A DNA stretch of 64,000 bases from Struthio camelus (Eukaryota > Chordata > Aves > Struthioniformes > Struthionidae): the NCBI RefSeq assembly GCF_040807025.1, contig NC_090946.1, positions 80,350,641 to 80,414,640 on the forward strand, read 5' to 3'. The notes under the pieces were generated by a model. It had not been told where the DNA came from. It saw only the letters and a program-made list of their open reading frames with translations, and searched no databases. How positions within the stretch are numbered: the first letter of the stretch is position 1; each line of letters begins with the position of its first letter. Position numbers and translations under genes: made by a program. Positions 11,001-19,543 of the stretch are shown in pieces.

Positions 11001-12803
11001 ATTCAGCAACATGAAGCAGTGGAATGTAAACTGGGAGATTAAAATGGTGAGGCAGGCACTCTTCACACCACGGCCAGAGATATCCGCCACAAAGCTGGTT
11101 GTCAATAAGATCTGCTTTGTATGCTACACCTAGGCCACTTCCCCGGTTTTGTTGCATGAAAAAGAAATTGCTCTTGGTTTCACGGACTGTCATGTTTTTT
11201 AAGCTGACTTTGGTAAGTCAGCTTTTAAAAAGTCAGATTTTTGGTTGCCATTTTTTAAAGCAGATCCAATTTTGTTTTTCAAAGGCAGTTTTATCTTGCG
11301 CAGGCTATGTAGTTCGGGAGCCTTCAGGAGGCTGGGTGGTGGGTTTTACCACTGCTCGGGTGGTAGCGAAAGCTCTCTGCATTGCACATGCCTGGTCCGG
11401 GTGGGCAGGCTGATGGCACAGGCCAAATGATTATATATTTTTTCTAAAGTTTTTTACCTCTTCTGGAGGTAGTTCCAGGATGACAGTCTTCTGCATCTAG
11501 GTGAAATAATTTCTGCTCCGCCGCCTTCTGTCCTCCTCAGAGATCTAGCAGAGCTTGTCTTAACTTCTGTTGGAGTTGAATATGAACCTTAAAAAACAAG
11601 AAAACAGAATCTTTCTTTACCTAAGCCTCTTAGACCTTTAATGCATCACAGGTTTTTCCAGTCCATATGAACACCCACTCAAAGGCAGCTACACAAAATG
11701 AAACTTCAGAATTAAAAGTCAGACCAGACTTAATCCCTACTGATGGCATAAATGTACTTTGCCTTACCACATGGAAATTCATTTGATTTGCAGTACAGCT
11801 CAGACATTTGTGTAGCTGATGAAAAGTGGTACTAGACACTTGACTAGGCTCTGAGACGGGCTTTTACCCAACCGTTAAGACTGGACGCAGAAACCTTTTG
11901 TGGTCCTTTCAAGTGCAACACCTGATGAAAATTTCCAGCCAGCACAGGGATACTTGAAGGCTGTTCTCGTGTGTGTGAGGCTTGATAAGAGTTGCTAGCA
12001 AACTGTTCAGCCCCCTCTTTGCCTCAGAGTGTTGGTTTTGACCCCTTCTGCAAGCCCCGATATCCCAGTTCCTCACTGCAGATACTCTGCCAGGAAATCC
12101 CCAGCTTCCCGTCCTGCAGAGCTGTCAGTGTTGGGGGAAGGAAAAAGTAATGGGCATCGAGAAACGGACAGTCTATTTAGTCATTGTAAAAAGAGCTCCC
12201 CCAGTCCCCATAAAAAAAAAATGTCTACTGCAGAACTTCAACTTACAAAGGTGGACTACGCTTGCTGGGGAAACTAGCCACCTGGAAAGCAATCCCAGCC
12301 CTTAACAGTTCTCTCTGCGGTCTCTGTTCCTCTCTAGGCCAAGAAAATACGTACACATGCTCGCAAGGGAGAGGTACAAACACAGCTCTGTGGTTATCTT
12401 TGAGGCAAAGGAGAATTGTTCTTTCCCAGCAATAAAGGATATTTCTGTATCTAAACATTTTAACAATAATCATTGCATCCGGATTTGCATGGCCGTGCTT
12501 TGTTTAGACAACGCAAAAGGCATCTGGTTTAACAGAGAAGGAAAACAACACAGAGAGGAAGAGCGTAAGTCAGCGTAAGTTGCTTCGGAAAGCCCTGGTG
12601 AACCTAACCCTTGTGTTTTTGCGCTCTAGGTAACAGTGGAGTTTGCAGATGATGTTAGGGTGTCCTTCATTTGCACGGAGGTGGATTGCAAAGTGGTTCA
12701 TGAATTCATTGGTGGCTACATCTTCTTGTCGACACGAGCGAAAGATCAGAACGAAAGTTTAGATGAAGAGATGTTCTACAAACTGACCAGTGGTTGGGTG
12801 TGA
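1987..12803 (+). CDS. FERMT2: FERMT2 (kindlin-2), 3' part of the gene, C-terminal 314 residues
   Basis: Kindlin-2 is a cytoplasmic FERM-family adaptor that binds integrin beta tails and, with talin, activates integrins at focal adhesions. Coding exons read: 1987-2036, 5280-5404, 6794-6900, 7300-7521, optional 9801-9821, 10395-10519, 10905-11046, 12630-12803 (TGA 12801-12803). All junctions are GT/AG and keep phase. Without the microexon they give 314 residues aligning without gaps to human 367-680. They cover the PH domain inserted in F2 (about 380-476), the rest of F2, and the PTB-like F3 lobe. The integrin-binding pair Gln614-Trp615 is present at 11017-11022. The first ~366 codons, promoter and 5'UTR lie left of the window. 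Human intron positions are not checked. Identity is essentially certain. Confidence 0.97.
2037..5279 (+). other. FERMT2: FERMT2 intron, 3.2 kb
   Basis: Bounded by GTAAGT and GGCAG. It contains a T run at about 3512-3529 and otherwise non-repetitive sequence. An open frame on the minus strand at 3731-4291 has no recognised family. No RNA gene or transposon seen. Confidence 0.6.
5280..5404 (+). CDS. FERMT2: FERMT2 coding exon, PH domain N-terminal strands
   Basis: Acceptor GGCAG before 5280 and donor GTAAGC at 5405. It starts [10 protein letters not shown] and includes the phosphoinositide-contacting Lys390 region. The residue after KGYK is Pro (CCG), where I recall Gln in the human protein. 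It ends with one base of a Gly codon. Confidence 0.95.
5405..6793 (+). other. FERMT2: FERMT2 intron with CpG-rich patches
   Basis: Contains CpG-dense stretches at about 5570-5760 and 6200-6530, an 18-base direct repeat with 23-base period (5877-5894 and 5900-5917), and a 20-T run at 6058-6077. No coding exon is needed here because the flanking exons join in frame to match the family. Confidence 0.55.
6794..6900 (+). CDS. FERMT2: FERMT2 coding exon, PH domain middle
   Basis: Acceptor TTGTAG and donor GTAAGT at 6901. It encodes [20 protein letters not shown] through WLRCDN, human 426-460, identical to the human protein as I recall it. It ends on a codon boundary. Confidence 0.96.
7300..7521 (+). 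CDS. FERMT2: FERMT2 coding exon, PH C-terminal helix and F2 remainder
   Basis: Acceptor CTGCAG and donor GTACGT at 7522. It encodes 74 residues from [18 protein letters not shown] to YLKKYKNKQ (human 461-534). It contains the PH C-terminal helix and the linker back into F2. It ends on a full codon, so a multiple-of-three microexon can follow without a frameshift. Confidence 0.96.
8787..8811 (+). repeat. GAG trinucleotide repeat in a FERMT2 intron
   Basis: About eight consecutive GAG units, then GAAGAG, inside a CpG-rich patch. It creates polar open frames (poly-Glu on one strand, poly-Ser on the other) that are not genes. Confidence 0.8.
9801..9821 (+). CDS. FERMT2: FERMT2 alternative 21-nt microexon
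   Basis: A 21-nt segment encoding PGYVRDL is bounded by CTACAG and GTAAGT, in phase with the exons on both sides. A long T/C tract (about 9742-9785) precedes the acceptor. I recall a human FERMT2 isoform longer by seven residues at this point, which supports a real cassette microexon. The pyrimidine tract and exon size resemble exons repressed by PTB and included in particular tissues; that regulation is inferred. Confidence 0.85.
10395..10519 (+). CDS. FERMT2: FERMT2 coding exon, entry to F3
   Basis: Acceptor ATTCAG and donor GTCAGT at 10520. It encodes [17 protein letters not shown] through GITHFIA plus two bases of Arg576. It corresponds to human 535-576, the end of F2 and start of the F3 (PTB-like) lobe. 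Confidence 0.96.
10905..11046 (+). CDS. FERMT2: FERMT2 coding exon, F3 integrin-binding core
   Basis: Acceptor TCGTAG and donor GTGAGG at 11047. It encodes [11 protein letters not shown] through NWEIKM (human 577-623). Gln-Trp 614-615, the pair whose mutation abolishes integrin beta-tail binding in kindlin-2, is at 11017-11022. Val replaces the human Ile in the GDA-KTW stretch. Confidence 0.96.
11047..12629 (+). other. FERMT2: Last FERMT2 intron
   Basis: Bounded by GTGAGG and CTCTAG, between the Gln-Trp exon and the last coding exon. Non-repetitive; nothing else recognised. Confidence 0.6.
12630..12803 (+). CDS. FERMT2: FERMT2 last coding exon
   Basis: Acceptor CTCTAG, then 57 codons starting VTVEFADDV and ending YKLTSGWV, then TGA at 12801-12803. 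It forms the C-terminal strand and helix of F3 (human 624-680). Two conservative changes from the human sequence occur near the start (Asp for Glu, Val for Leu). Confidence 0.97.
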   Translation, partial: VTVEFADDVRVSFICTEVDCKVVHEFIGGYIFLSTRAKDQNESLDEEMFYKLTSGWV

Positions 12804-12888
12804 GTTCGATGTACTGTCTACCGAGAGGAAACCCCATGGCCATATTAATATTTAACTTTAAAAAGCTGTTATTTGAAATATGCTGCTT

Positions 12889-12894
12889 AATAAA
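12889..12894 (+). terminator. Proximal poly(A) signal of FERMT2
   Basis: AATAAA lies 86 bases after the FERMT2 stop. It could give a very short 3'UTR; use relative to the distal signal cannot be judged from sequence. Confidence 0.45.
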
Positions 12895-13934
12895 GTAAGC
12901 TTGAAATGTATCTTTTTTTATCATGAAAATTTTTGCATTACCAGACCAGTTAATCTGTGTGCACTAATGAGCACTTCTGTTAATTTGCTATAACAAGACA
13001 GTATCTGGGCCAGGTAATTCTGCCTGTAGCCTTTAGATACAAAATATGATGGGCAGATCAGGATAAGATTTGACTGACTTAAAATAGCCAAATTTCCAAG
13101 AGAACTCTAAGCCATCTTCTTTAAAAGCCATCCAGGGCTTAAGCTATATGAAGTCTATTTATCATGTTTAATGCATGAGTGTTTTATTTCCTTTTGTGTT
13201 TTTTATTCTGTAAATTTGACCTCCTGTTTTGAAGTTGTCCTACCCATAAGTAGAATTTTGATCTTTACTTTCACACTACATGCACCAGGACTGCTACAGG
13301 TGCTTGACATTATTTTGAAGATAGTTGTGTGTGGCCTTGAAGATGATCTTCTGATAGTCTGTTATAGCTTGGTTTATTTGTTAACTTTCCTTTTTATAAT
13401 CATTTATATTGTCTTTTTTTTTTATTTTTACACCGTATTGTATTATGACACTTTTAGTATTCACCAGCATAGTCACTGTTCTGCCTATGATATGCAAACT
13501 TTTTCATTACAATATGAAGTAAAGGTCTATGAAGTATAGGTTTTGTGTAACTAATGTAAAAACACAAATTTTATAAAATTGTACAGTTTTTTTAACTAGT
13601 CTCACAAGCCAGCTAGAATATTGCATAGATCTGGTGTATCAGCATTAACTATAGTACGCCTGTAAGGGATGAGGGGAGCAACCTAAAAACAATCCCCCCC
13701 CCTCCCAATTTCAGCCCAGTACGTTTTTATCTAAGTTAAGTATGGTTTCAGAGCTGTGCCACGACACCCTCAATAACTGCTACTTGGGGTCAGGACCTCC
13801 CCATTGACTACACCGGTGCAGAGTTAACACTAATGGTGAGGGGGTCTTCTGCCCCACCTAATACCAAGGAATAACCAGTGTTGTGTTCCAGTAGTCTGTG
13901 GTTTCAAGACTATGTATAAATGCATTTTATTTTA

Positions 13935-13940
13935 AATAAA
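13935..13940 (+). terminator. Distal poly(A) signal of FERMT2
   Basis: AATAAA sits in an A/T-rich stretch, followed by T-rich then GT-containing sequence (TTTCTGGTTCTTGTG), a good downstream element. GC content rises sharply right after it, consistent with leaving the UTR. Confidence 0.65.
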
Positions 13941-13955
13941 AGTAAAATCTTTTAT

Positions 13956-16900
13956 TTAATACGCAGTTTCCATTTCTGGTTCTTGTGCTTAAACCGTGCT
14001 GCGGCAGAGCCCGGCGCAGCTCCTGCACGCTGCCACCACCGCTGTGCCCCGGGCCAGCGTTGCAAGAAAAAAAAAAAAGCAAAATAGCAAAACGTGGGAA
14101 CAGGGCAGGAGAGTTCAAGGCGGCAGGCTTGGCCCCAGCAGGTAGTTTGGAAAGCGCCCGTGCCCAGGTGGTGCCTGGGGAGCAGCGGGGCAGGACCTTT
14201 CCGAGAGGCCCTGCCGCAGCCCCGGCGCCTGGGCGAAGCCGGCGCGGTTAGTGCGGGGAGTCACCCGGCTCTTCTCAAACACTCTTTAACCTAACCGAGG
14301 CCTCGGGTAGTCGTTCGAGTTTCCTTTCGGGGAGTTTTCTTGTGTAGGTAGACGTCCATCTCCACGAATGTATCTGGTGCCATCTTAAACCAGCTCAGGC
14401 CCCCTCCTCCCTTCATCGCCCTGCCTGGAAGACCGACTTTTGGAAAAAGCTCTTCAGAGAGTTCCAAAAATCTCCTTCCAGTCCGCATTTTTTTGTCCCT
14501 GGTGAGTTTGTAACCACTTAATAGTTCGTTAAGCCTTACCCTTTACACTGCAGGCCTGGTGCCGCCAACACCTGCCCTTCACCCCTTGCAGGGTCTCCTG
14601 CTCTTGTCCCACCGCCCCGTCACGTCCGGGCTGAACAAGCCAAGTAGCTCTCTGCTCCTGCTCCAGTCTCACTCTTAACACGGAGATAACCAGACCGCCA
14701 AAAATCGCCTTTCACATTGTCTGAATGAGTCTTTGTGGCGCGGCAGCGATGGGGGAGGCACGCCGGGGCGGCGGGAGGCCACCAGGTTTCGCAGGATTTG
14801 TTTCCCCATCCTTGCTTGGCCTTAGAGGTGGGGGGATCTCAACTGAAAAACGAGCTGTCAGAGGGGAGGAAGCTTTGGCGCTGATGCGGTGCAACCTGAG
14901 GGCGGCTGAGCCTTTTTGCCCTGCAAAAGGTGTGGGGGGGGGAAACCTGACGAACCCCCCTCAGATCCTCAGCGCATCTTTATATGCAGCCTTGGGACGG
15001 GACCCAGCCTCGAGGGAGGGGACAGCAGCAACCGCCCGGCTCCTGGGGACGGACCCAGCCTCGCCACTGCCTAATGCTTGGGCCCGGGTCAGGACTGATG
15101 CAAACTGGCTGTCGGGGAGGAAAAACAAAACAACACCCCCCCCCCCCCCCAAAATTTTACCTAATGCACGCCGGGGCTTTGCCTGCCTGTTTGAGGAAGG
15201 TAGCAGCTGGGGTGCCGGCCGAGCCTCGCACGGCTTTTTAAGCCCCCGGTAATTGAGTGACGGGTGATTCATCCGGCGTTTCGAGAGCCCCAGCGAAGGG
15301 TTTGCCTTAACCTCCTCCCACGGCCAGAGCCTGTGAGACGTTGAAAGTGTTTCACATGTTTTTGCCTTTGAGCTCAAAACGGGCTCGGGAGAGTTTTTCC
15401 ACCCGTCGCAGATCTGCGTAACGCGCTGGCCTCGCCCCGGGGCCACGCGCTCGCGGCAGGCGCGGGCACGCGGCAGGCACGTGCTCCTACAAGCGACGCT
15501 TTCTTGCTGAAACCGGAGCCGTAGCTTTTCTAAGCTCTGCGCCTGACTCGGAGCCGGATATGGGACAAGTGAGCGTAAAGGAGCGGCGCCGCTGTTAGCT
15601 TCAGGTGGGATTTTTCTGCACCAAATCTGTTCCCGGGCCACGGTCAGGAGAGTTGAGCAGGGCTGAAGATGCAGGACGCGCGCGTCATCCGGCCTCCGCA
15701 GCTCGCAGGCTGCAAGAGCATCCTCTGCTTCCCCGGTCGGCGCTGGGGGTTGCTACGCATCTGCGTTTTCTAACGCTTCCCTTTCCCCTGCACTGAAATT
15801 ATCTTTGGCTTCTTGGCTAAAGATTGGATAATTATTTCCAGCAAGGTAGACACGTTCCAGACGCACTTCTTCTTTCATAACGGCACTAATGTTATCGTAA
15901 GCCCCAAAGAAATACCATTATTTCCCACGTTCCAGATGGCCATCTGGATCGCTGCAGAGCTCCGCTGCCAGCTTTCCCCTACAGCTTTATTACGCTCTAG
16001 GAGGTATTTAGTTTATCGCTAGCCATCTAAGGCATGGGCAACACCTGGGGAGACACGGCTGCATCTTTCTCCTGCCTGCGGTTGAGCGAAGGACGCTGGG
16101 TCCTTCGTGAGCTCCAAGCGCACCGAGCTGTTTTATGCATTTCTTCTGCGCACCTCGGCCATTTCCGCTCTTGTTCACAATTTAGCTGTGAGTGGCCATA
16201 ACCTCATCTATTAGAGGTTAAAAAGAACCAAAGAGACCAGTCCCTGGGTATACCGAGCCCTGAGCATCTGTTTCCAAAACAGAACATAAACAGTTTTCTC
16301 GCGGCAAGGATTTAGTCGTTCTTAGTGCGTTGTGTCATAGGGCCAAAGGAAAGGAAAGAGCTTTTTCTCTCCTCATAAAGCAGGGTGTGTTTCAGACTCA
16401 GGCGTTTCCATCAAGCAAGTGCATGGCTGCCTTCCCATCTTTCTGACTGTCCCGCGGTCATGAATTTGCAGTTTCCGTGCCTTGTAATTGCCTTGTTCCA
16501 GCGGAGCAGCCAGAGAATAGCACTTTATTGGTTGGGGTTTTTTTTTCCCCCTGCGACAAAATATGCCACAGTGGAACCGGTGGAGGCGAGCGCATTTGCA
16601 ACACAAGCGGAGATGAATTATTTTAACTTTCCCCTTGCTCTCTAGCAACCAAGTGCTGGCTTCGGAGGTAGCAGGACGATTTACCTGTTGGCTGCTGTGA
16701 CTCCTCGCTGGCCCCGATTGCTTGACCTTAAACTAGCCACCGAGCAGGACTCGGAGACATCTCGGGGAGAGGTGAGAGCTCCGCAGCAGCCACGTGCCCA
16801 ACACCAAGCTTCCTATGAGCAGCGAAACCCGTTTCTTGGGAGGACTCTCAGGAGCAAAGTGGCTGAGCCACCATCCAGTTTTCCCTTGATGGGGGCACGA

Positions 16901-18650
16901 ATCCAATGCTACTCCACTAAATGGCCGCCTACTCTTTGCAAAGTGTGTAAGACCATAGGTGTCTCCTTCCAGTGTGGTTAAAATTAGCTAAAGAACTGAA
17001 AAAGTTATTGGGTTGGGGGAGCTGAGAACCAGCCGACCAGCCAGCACCGTTCTGCCCTCCCTGTGTGGCCGGCCCGGGTTTTGCCGGAGGGCTTAGACAT
17101 CCCCGGGGAGGGTGTAACGCTCAGGCAGCCCCACCTTGATGAGAAGTCAATCCCTTTGCTGCCCTTCTGCCAAATGTTACTGGGCTGCTGACACGGAAGA
17201 GGGTTTCAGGGGCCGTTGAGCCGGATGTATGTCCCGGGTCAGAGTGTCCCCAGGCTGCTGACTGCCGGAAACTGGGAGGATGTATCTGGACGAGGCCGGT
17301 TCAAAACGCGCCGTGTTCCCACACAGGTCCTAGGCGTCTGCTACGAGCCCTGTTGAAGAGAGCTGGGCTGACCCCCTGTGGTCATTCGCATGGCCTCCTT
17401 AAGGTATGGTTTCACTTTTAGACGGTCCGGGCTTTCCACAGCTACTTAGGTAAAACGCACACTCTACCTCACATCAAGCCAACCTTGCCATAGAAGAAGA
17501 GGTATCGTGGAGGGAGTTAAGCTGAATCATCTTCTGTCATTTTTCATCCCGTGGAAACGCTTCCACGCGTTGGGGTAACCCAACCAGCCAGGGCGGCGCT
17601 TTCCAGTTTCTTTTAACGTGTGGAAGCAGGACGGGTTGTTCACTTTTTAGCATGGATGGGACCTTTCCCAGTTTTCTCTGTACCTCAGAACAAGGAAAAA
17701 ACAGGAAGGGAGAAAGCTCAAAGCCAGTTTGCGTTTTTCCCTTGCAACGAAAGGTTACTGGTGGCAGTGAGTCAGCGAGGCAGCCCCCGGTCCCGCAGGA
17801 GCTGAGCACCGGGCGAGCCGGGGGCGAGCATCACCCGCGGGCTTTGGGAGGTCGGTGAGCGTCATCTGGTCACTCTGGGGCCAAAGAAGTGAAAATTAAG
17901 TAATGTTGATTGATTGTTTCCACGGTAACAGAGCATGATTCATTCTGAGGGTAGAGGAAGAGGGGGAAGAAACATGGAAAATGAAAATCATGCCTCAGGA
18001 ACACGCGTAATTATCTCGTTCAGCAGGCCTCCCGCTCTGCGCGGCATGCACGGCTTGACCTCAGCTGTTCATAAAACAGAAGCCAAGTCTCAAAATGATC
18101 TCTAATAGTTATTTTTTTATTGGGAGGGAAAGAAGACAAAAACTCCTTTGTCCTCCCATTCCTGGCCTTGGGGCTGAACAAGGCCCATCCCAGTGCCGGG
18201 CAGTAGGTCTCGCTGAACCAGAGCAACAGTGCCTCCAAAACTAATCCACCAGAGTTGGAAAACATCAAAGCAGTTGATGCTCTTGTGATGAAAGCTGCTG
18301 CCACCTGCAATTTCACATTTAAAAAAGAAACCTTTGTACAGTGCTTTTATCTGAGCCATCCCCCCGCAGGTACCCCTGAGCAGCAGCCAGTTCTGGATAA
18401 GAGGGCAGCTGCTCAAAGCCGCCGAGCAGTCTCCTGGAGGGCATTTGGGGGCTGGACCCCCAGGAAAACAGCAGGCAAATGAGAGAAAACACAGTGGGAA
18501 CTGCCTAGCGATTTGTAAAAAAAAAAAAAAAAAAAGCGTCCTCTGGATCTGTAGTGACCTCATGTGGCCTAGGCCCTGGTTTTTACGTTTCATCCAGAAA
18601 CGCTGCCCAGGGGGAAGCAAGGAGCTGCTGCACAGCCAACCAAAAGACGG
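13956..18650. other. Intergenic region between FERMT2 and GNPNAT1
   Basis: About 4.7 kb with GC-rich patches (14,000-14,250; 14,740-15,560; 17,040-17,330), a 15-C run (15136-15150) and a 19-A run (18517-18535). Open frames of up to ~226 codons occur, with no recognised family and low-complexity composition. Conserved regulatory elements may be present but cannot be judged from one sequence. Confidence 0.55.
15136..15150 (+). repeat. C homopolymer run
   Basis: Fifteen consecutive C bases between A-rich stretches. The length is likely polymorphic and prone to sequencing error. Confidence 0.8.
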
Positions 18651-19066
18651 ATCTCGTGGGAAGACCTGCGCTGACCGGGCCGTTATCCCTCCCAGCGCCG
18701 GCGGATGGGGGCCACCGGCCCATGCTTCTGCACAGAGGCGGCGGGAGAGGCCCGGGGGTGGCAGGACCCGGCCGGGGGGTGGGAGCGGCCTCGGAGCGGG
18801 GCCGTGACCGGGCCGGGCCCTGACGCCGCCGCTCCCGCCTCCTCTCAGGCCTTGCGCCACGCAGGCCTCACCGCGGCCTAGCCCGCTCCCTGCCCCACCG
18901 CGCCCGCGGCGGCGGCTCCAGGGCGGCCGGTGCGGGGAAGCGGCTCTGCCGGCGCCGAGCGGGGAGTCTCCCCGGCCACGACGGGGCCTCGCGGCGGCGC
19001 CCAACGCGGGAGGCAGCGGCGGCCGATCCCCGCGCAGCCCGCGGGCGCCGCTCGCCTCCGCCTGCC

Positions 19067-19077
19067 GCCGCCATCTT
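19067..19077 (-). promoter_or_regulatory. YY1-type element AAGATGGCGGC on the minus strand
   Basis: The minus strand reads AAGATGGCGGC, the YY1 initiator-type motif usually found just downstream of a start site and oriented with transcription. It points away from GNPNAT1. Its ATG (19074-19072) opens a 68-codon low-complexity frame ending at 18868. A divergent non-coding transcript is the likeliest reading. Confidence 0.55.
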
Positions 19078-19380
19078 GAGACCGGAGCGGCGGGAGCGGG
19101 GCGGGGCCTCCGGGAGGAGGGGGCGTGGCCACCCCGCCCCGCCCCGCGCTCTGTCCAATCCGAGCGCGGGGGCGGGGCAGCGCCCGAAGGTCGCGAGGCC
19201 GGCGCGGGGGGCAGCCGCCGTGTTCCCGGCGCGAGGGAGGCGGGGCCGGGCCGGGCCGGCGGGCGGCGATTGGCTGCGCGCGGGCGTGCGTGCGTGCCGG
19301 GCCCCGCCCCCTCCTACCTCCCTCCTCCCCCCCCCCCCCCCACCCCGTGCCACGTCCGTGCGGCGCCTGCGGCGGAGCCG

Positions 19381-19453
19381 GTGCGCGCGGCGGTTGGAGC
19401 CGTTGGCCGGGAGCGCGCGGCGGTTGGAGCCGTTGGCCGGGAGCGCGCGGCGG
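19381..19453 (+). repeat. 30-bp tandem duplication in the CpG island
   Basis: Two adjacent 30-base copies (19381-19410, 19411-19440) that differ at one or two bases in the first copy, followed by a partial third (19441-19453). They probably lie in or next to GNPNAT1 exon 1. Confidence 0.85.
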
Positions 19454-19543
19454 CGGCGGAGCCGGTACTGTGGGAAGCCGCCGCGAGTGGGAGGGCGGCC
19501 GGCAGCTCGGCGCGGGGCTGCTCCCGCCGACGGCGGCGGCGCC

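Larger units (their letters stand above)
12804..13955 (+). other. FERMT2: FERMT2 3'UTR
   Basis: AT-rich sequence from the FERMT2 stop to just past an AATAAA at 13935-13940. An earlier AATAAA lies at 12889-12894, so short and long 3' ends are possible. No open frame here resembles a protein. The exact cleavage site is inferred. Confidence 0.75.

Noticed and set aside
12889-12894. Treating the proximal AATAAA as the only FERMT2 3' end
   Set aside because: A better-supported signal lies at 13935-13940 before the composition changes, and kindlin-2 transcripts usually have a UTR of about 1 kb.
14725-15641. Open frames of 175 and 226 codons in the FERMT2-GNPNAT1 gap
   Set aside because: GC-rich sequence with overlapping frames on both strands and no recognisable protein; no gene is known here in the human order as I recall it.
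18117-19004. 295-codon open frame on the minus strand, the longest in the window
   Set aside because: Its upstream half is CpG-island Arg/Gly/Pro-rich sequence and its downstream half reads through a homopolymer (poly-Phe from an A run). No family resemblance. High GC removes stop codons.
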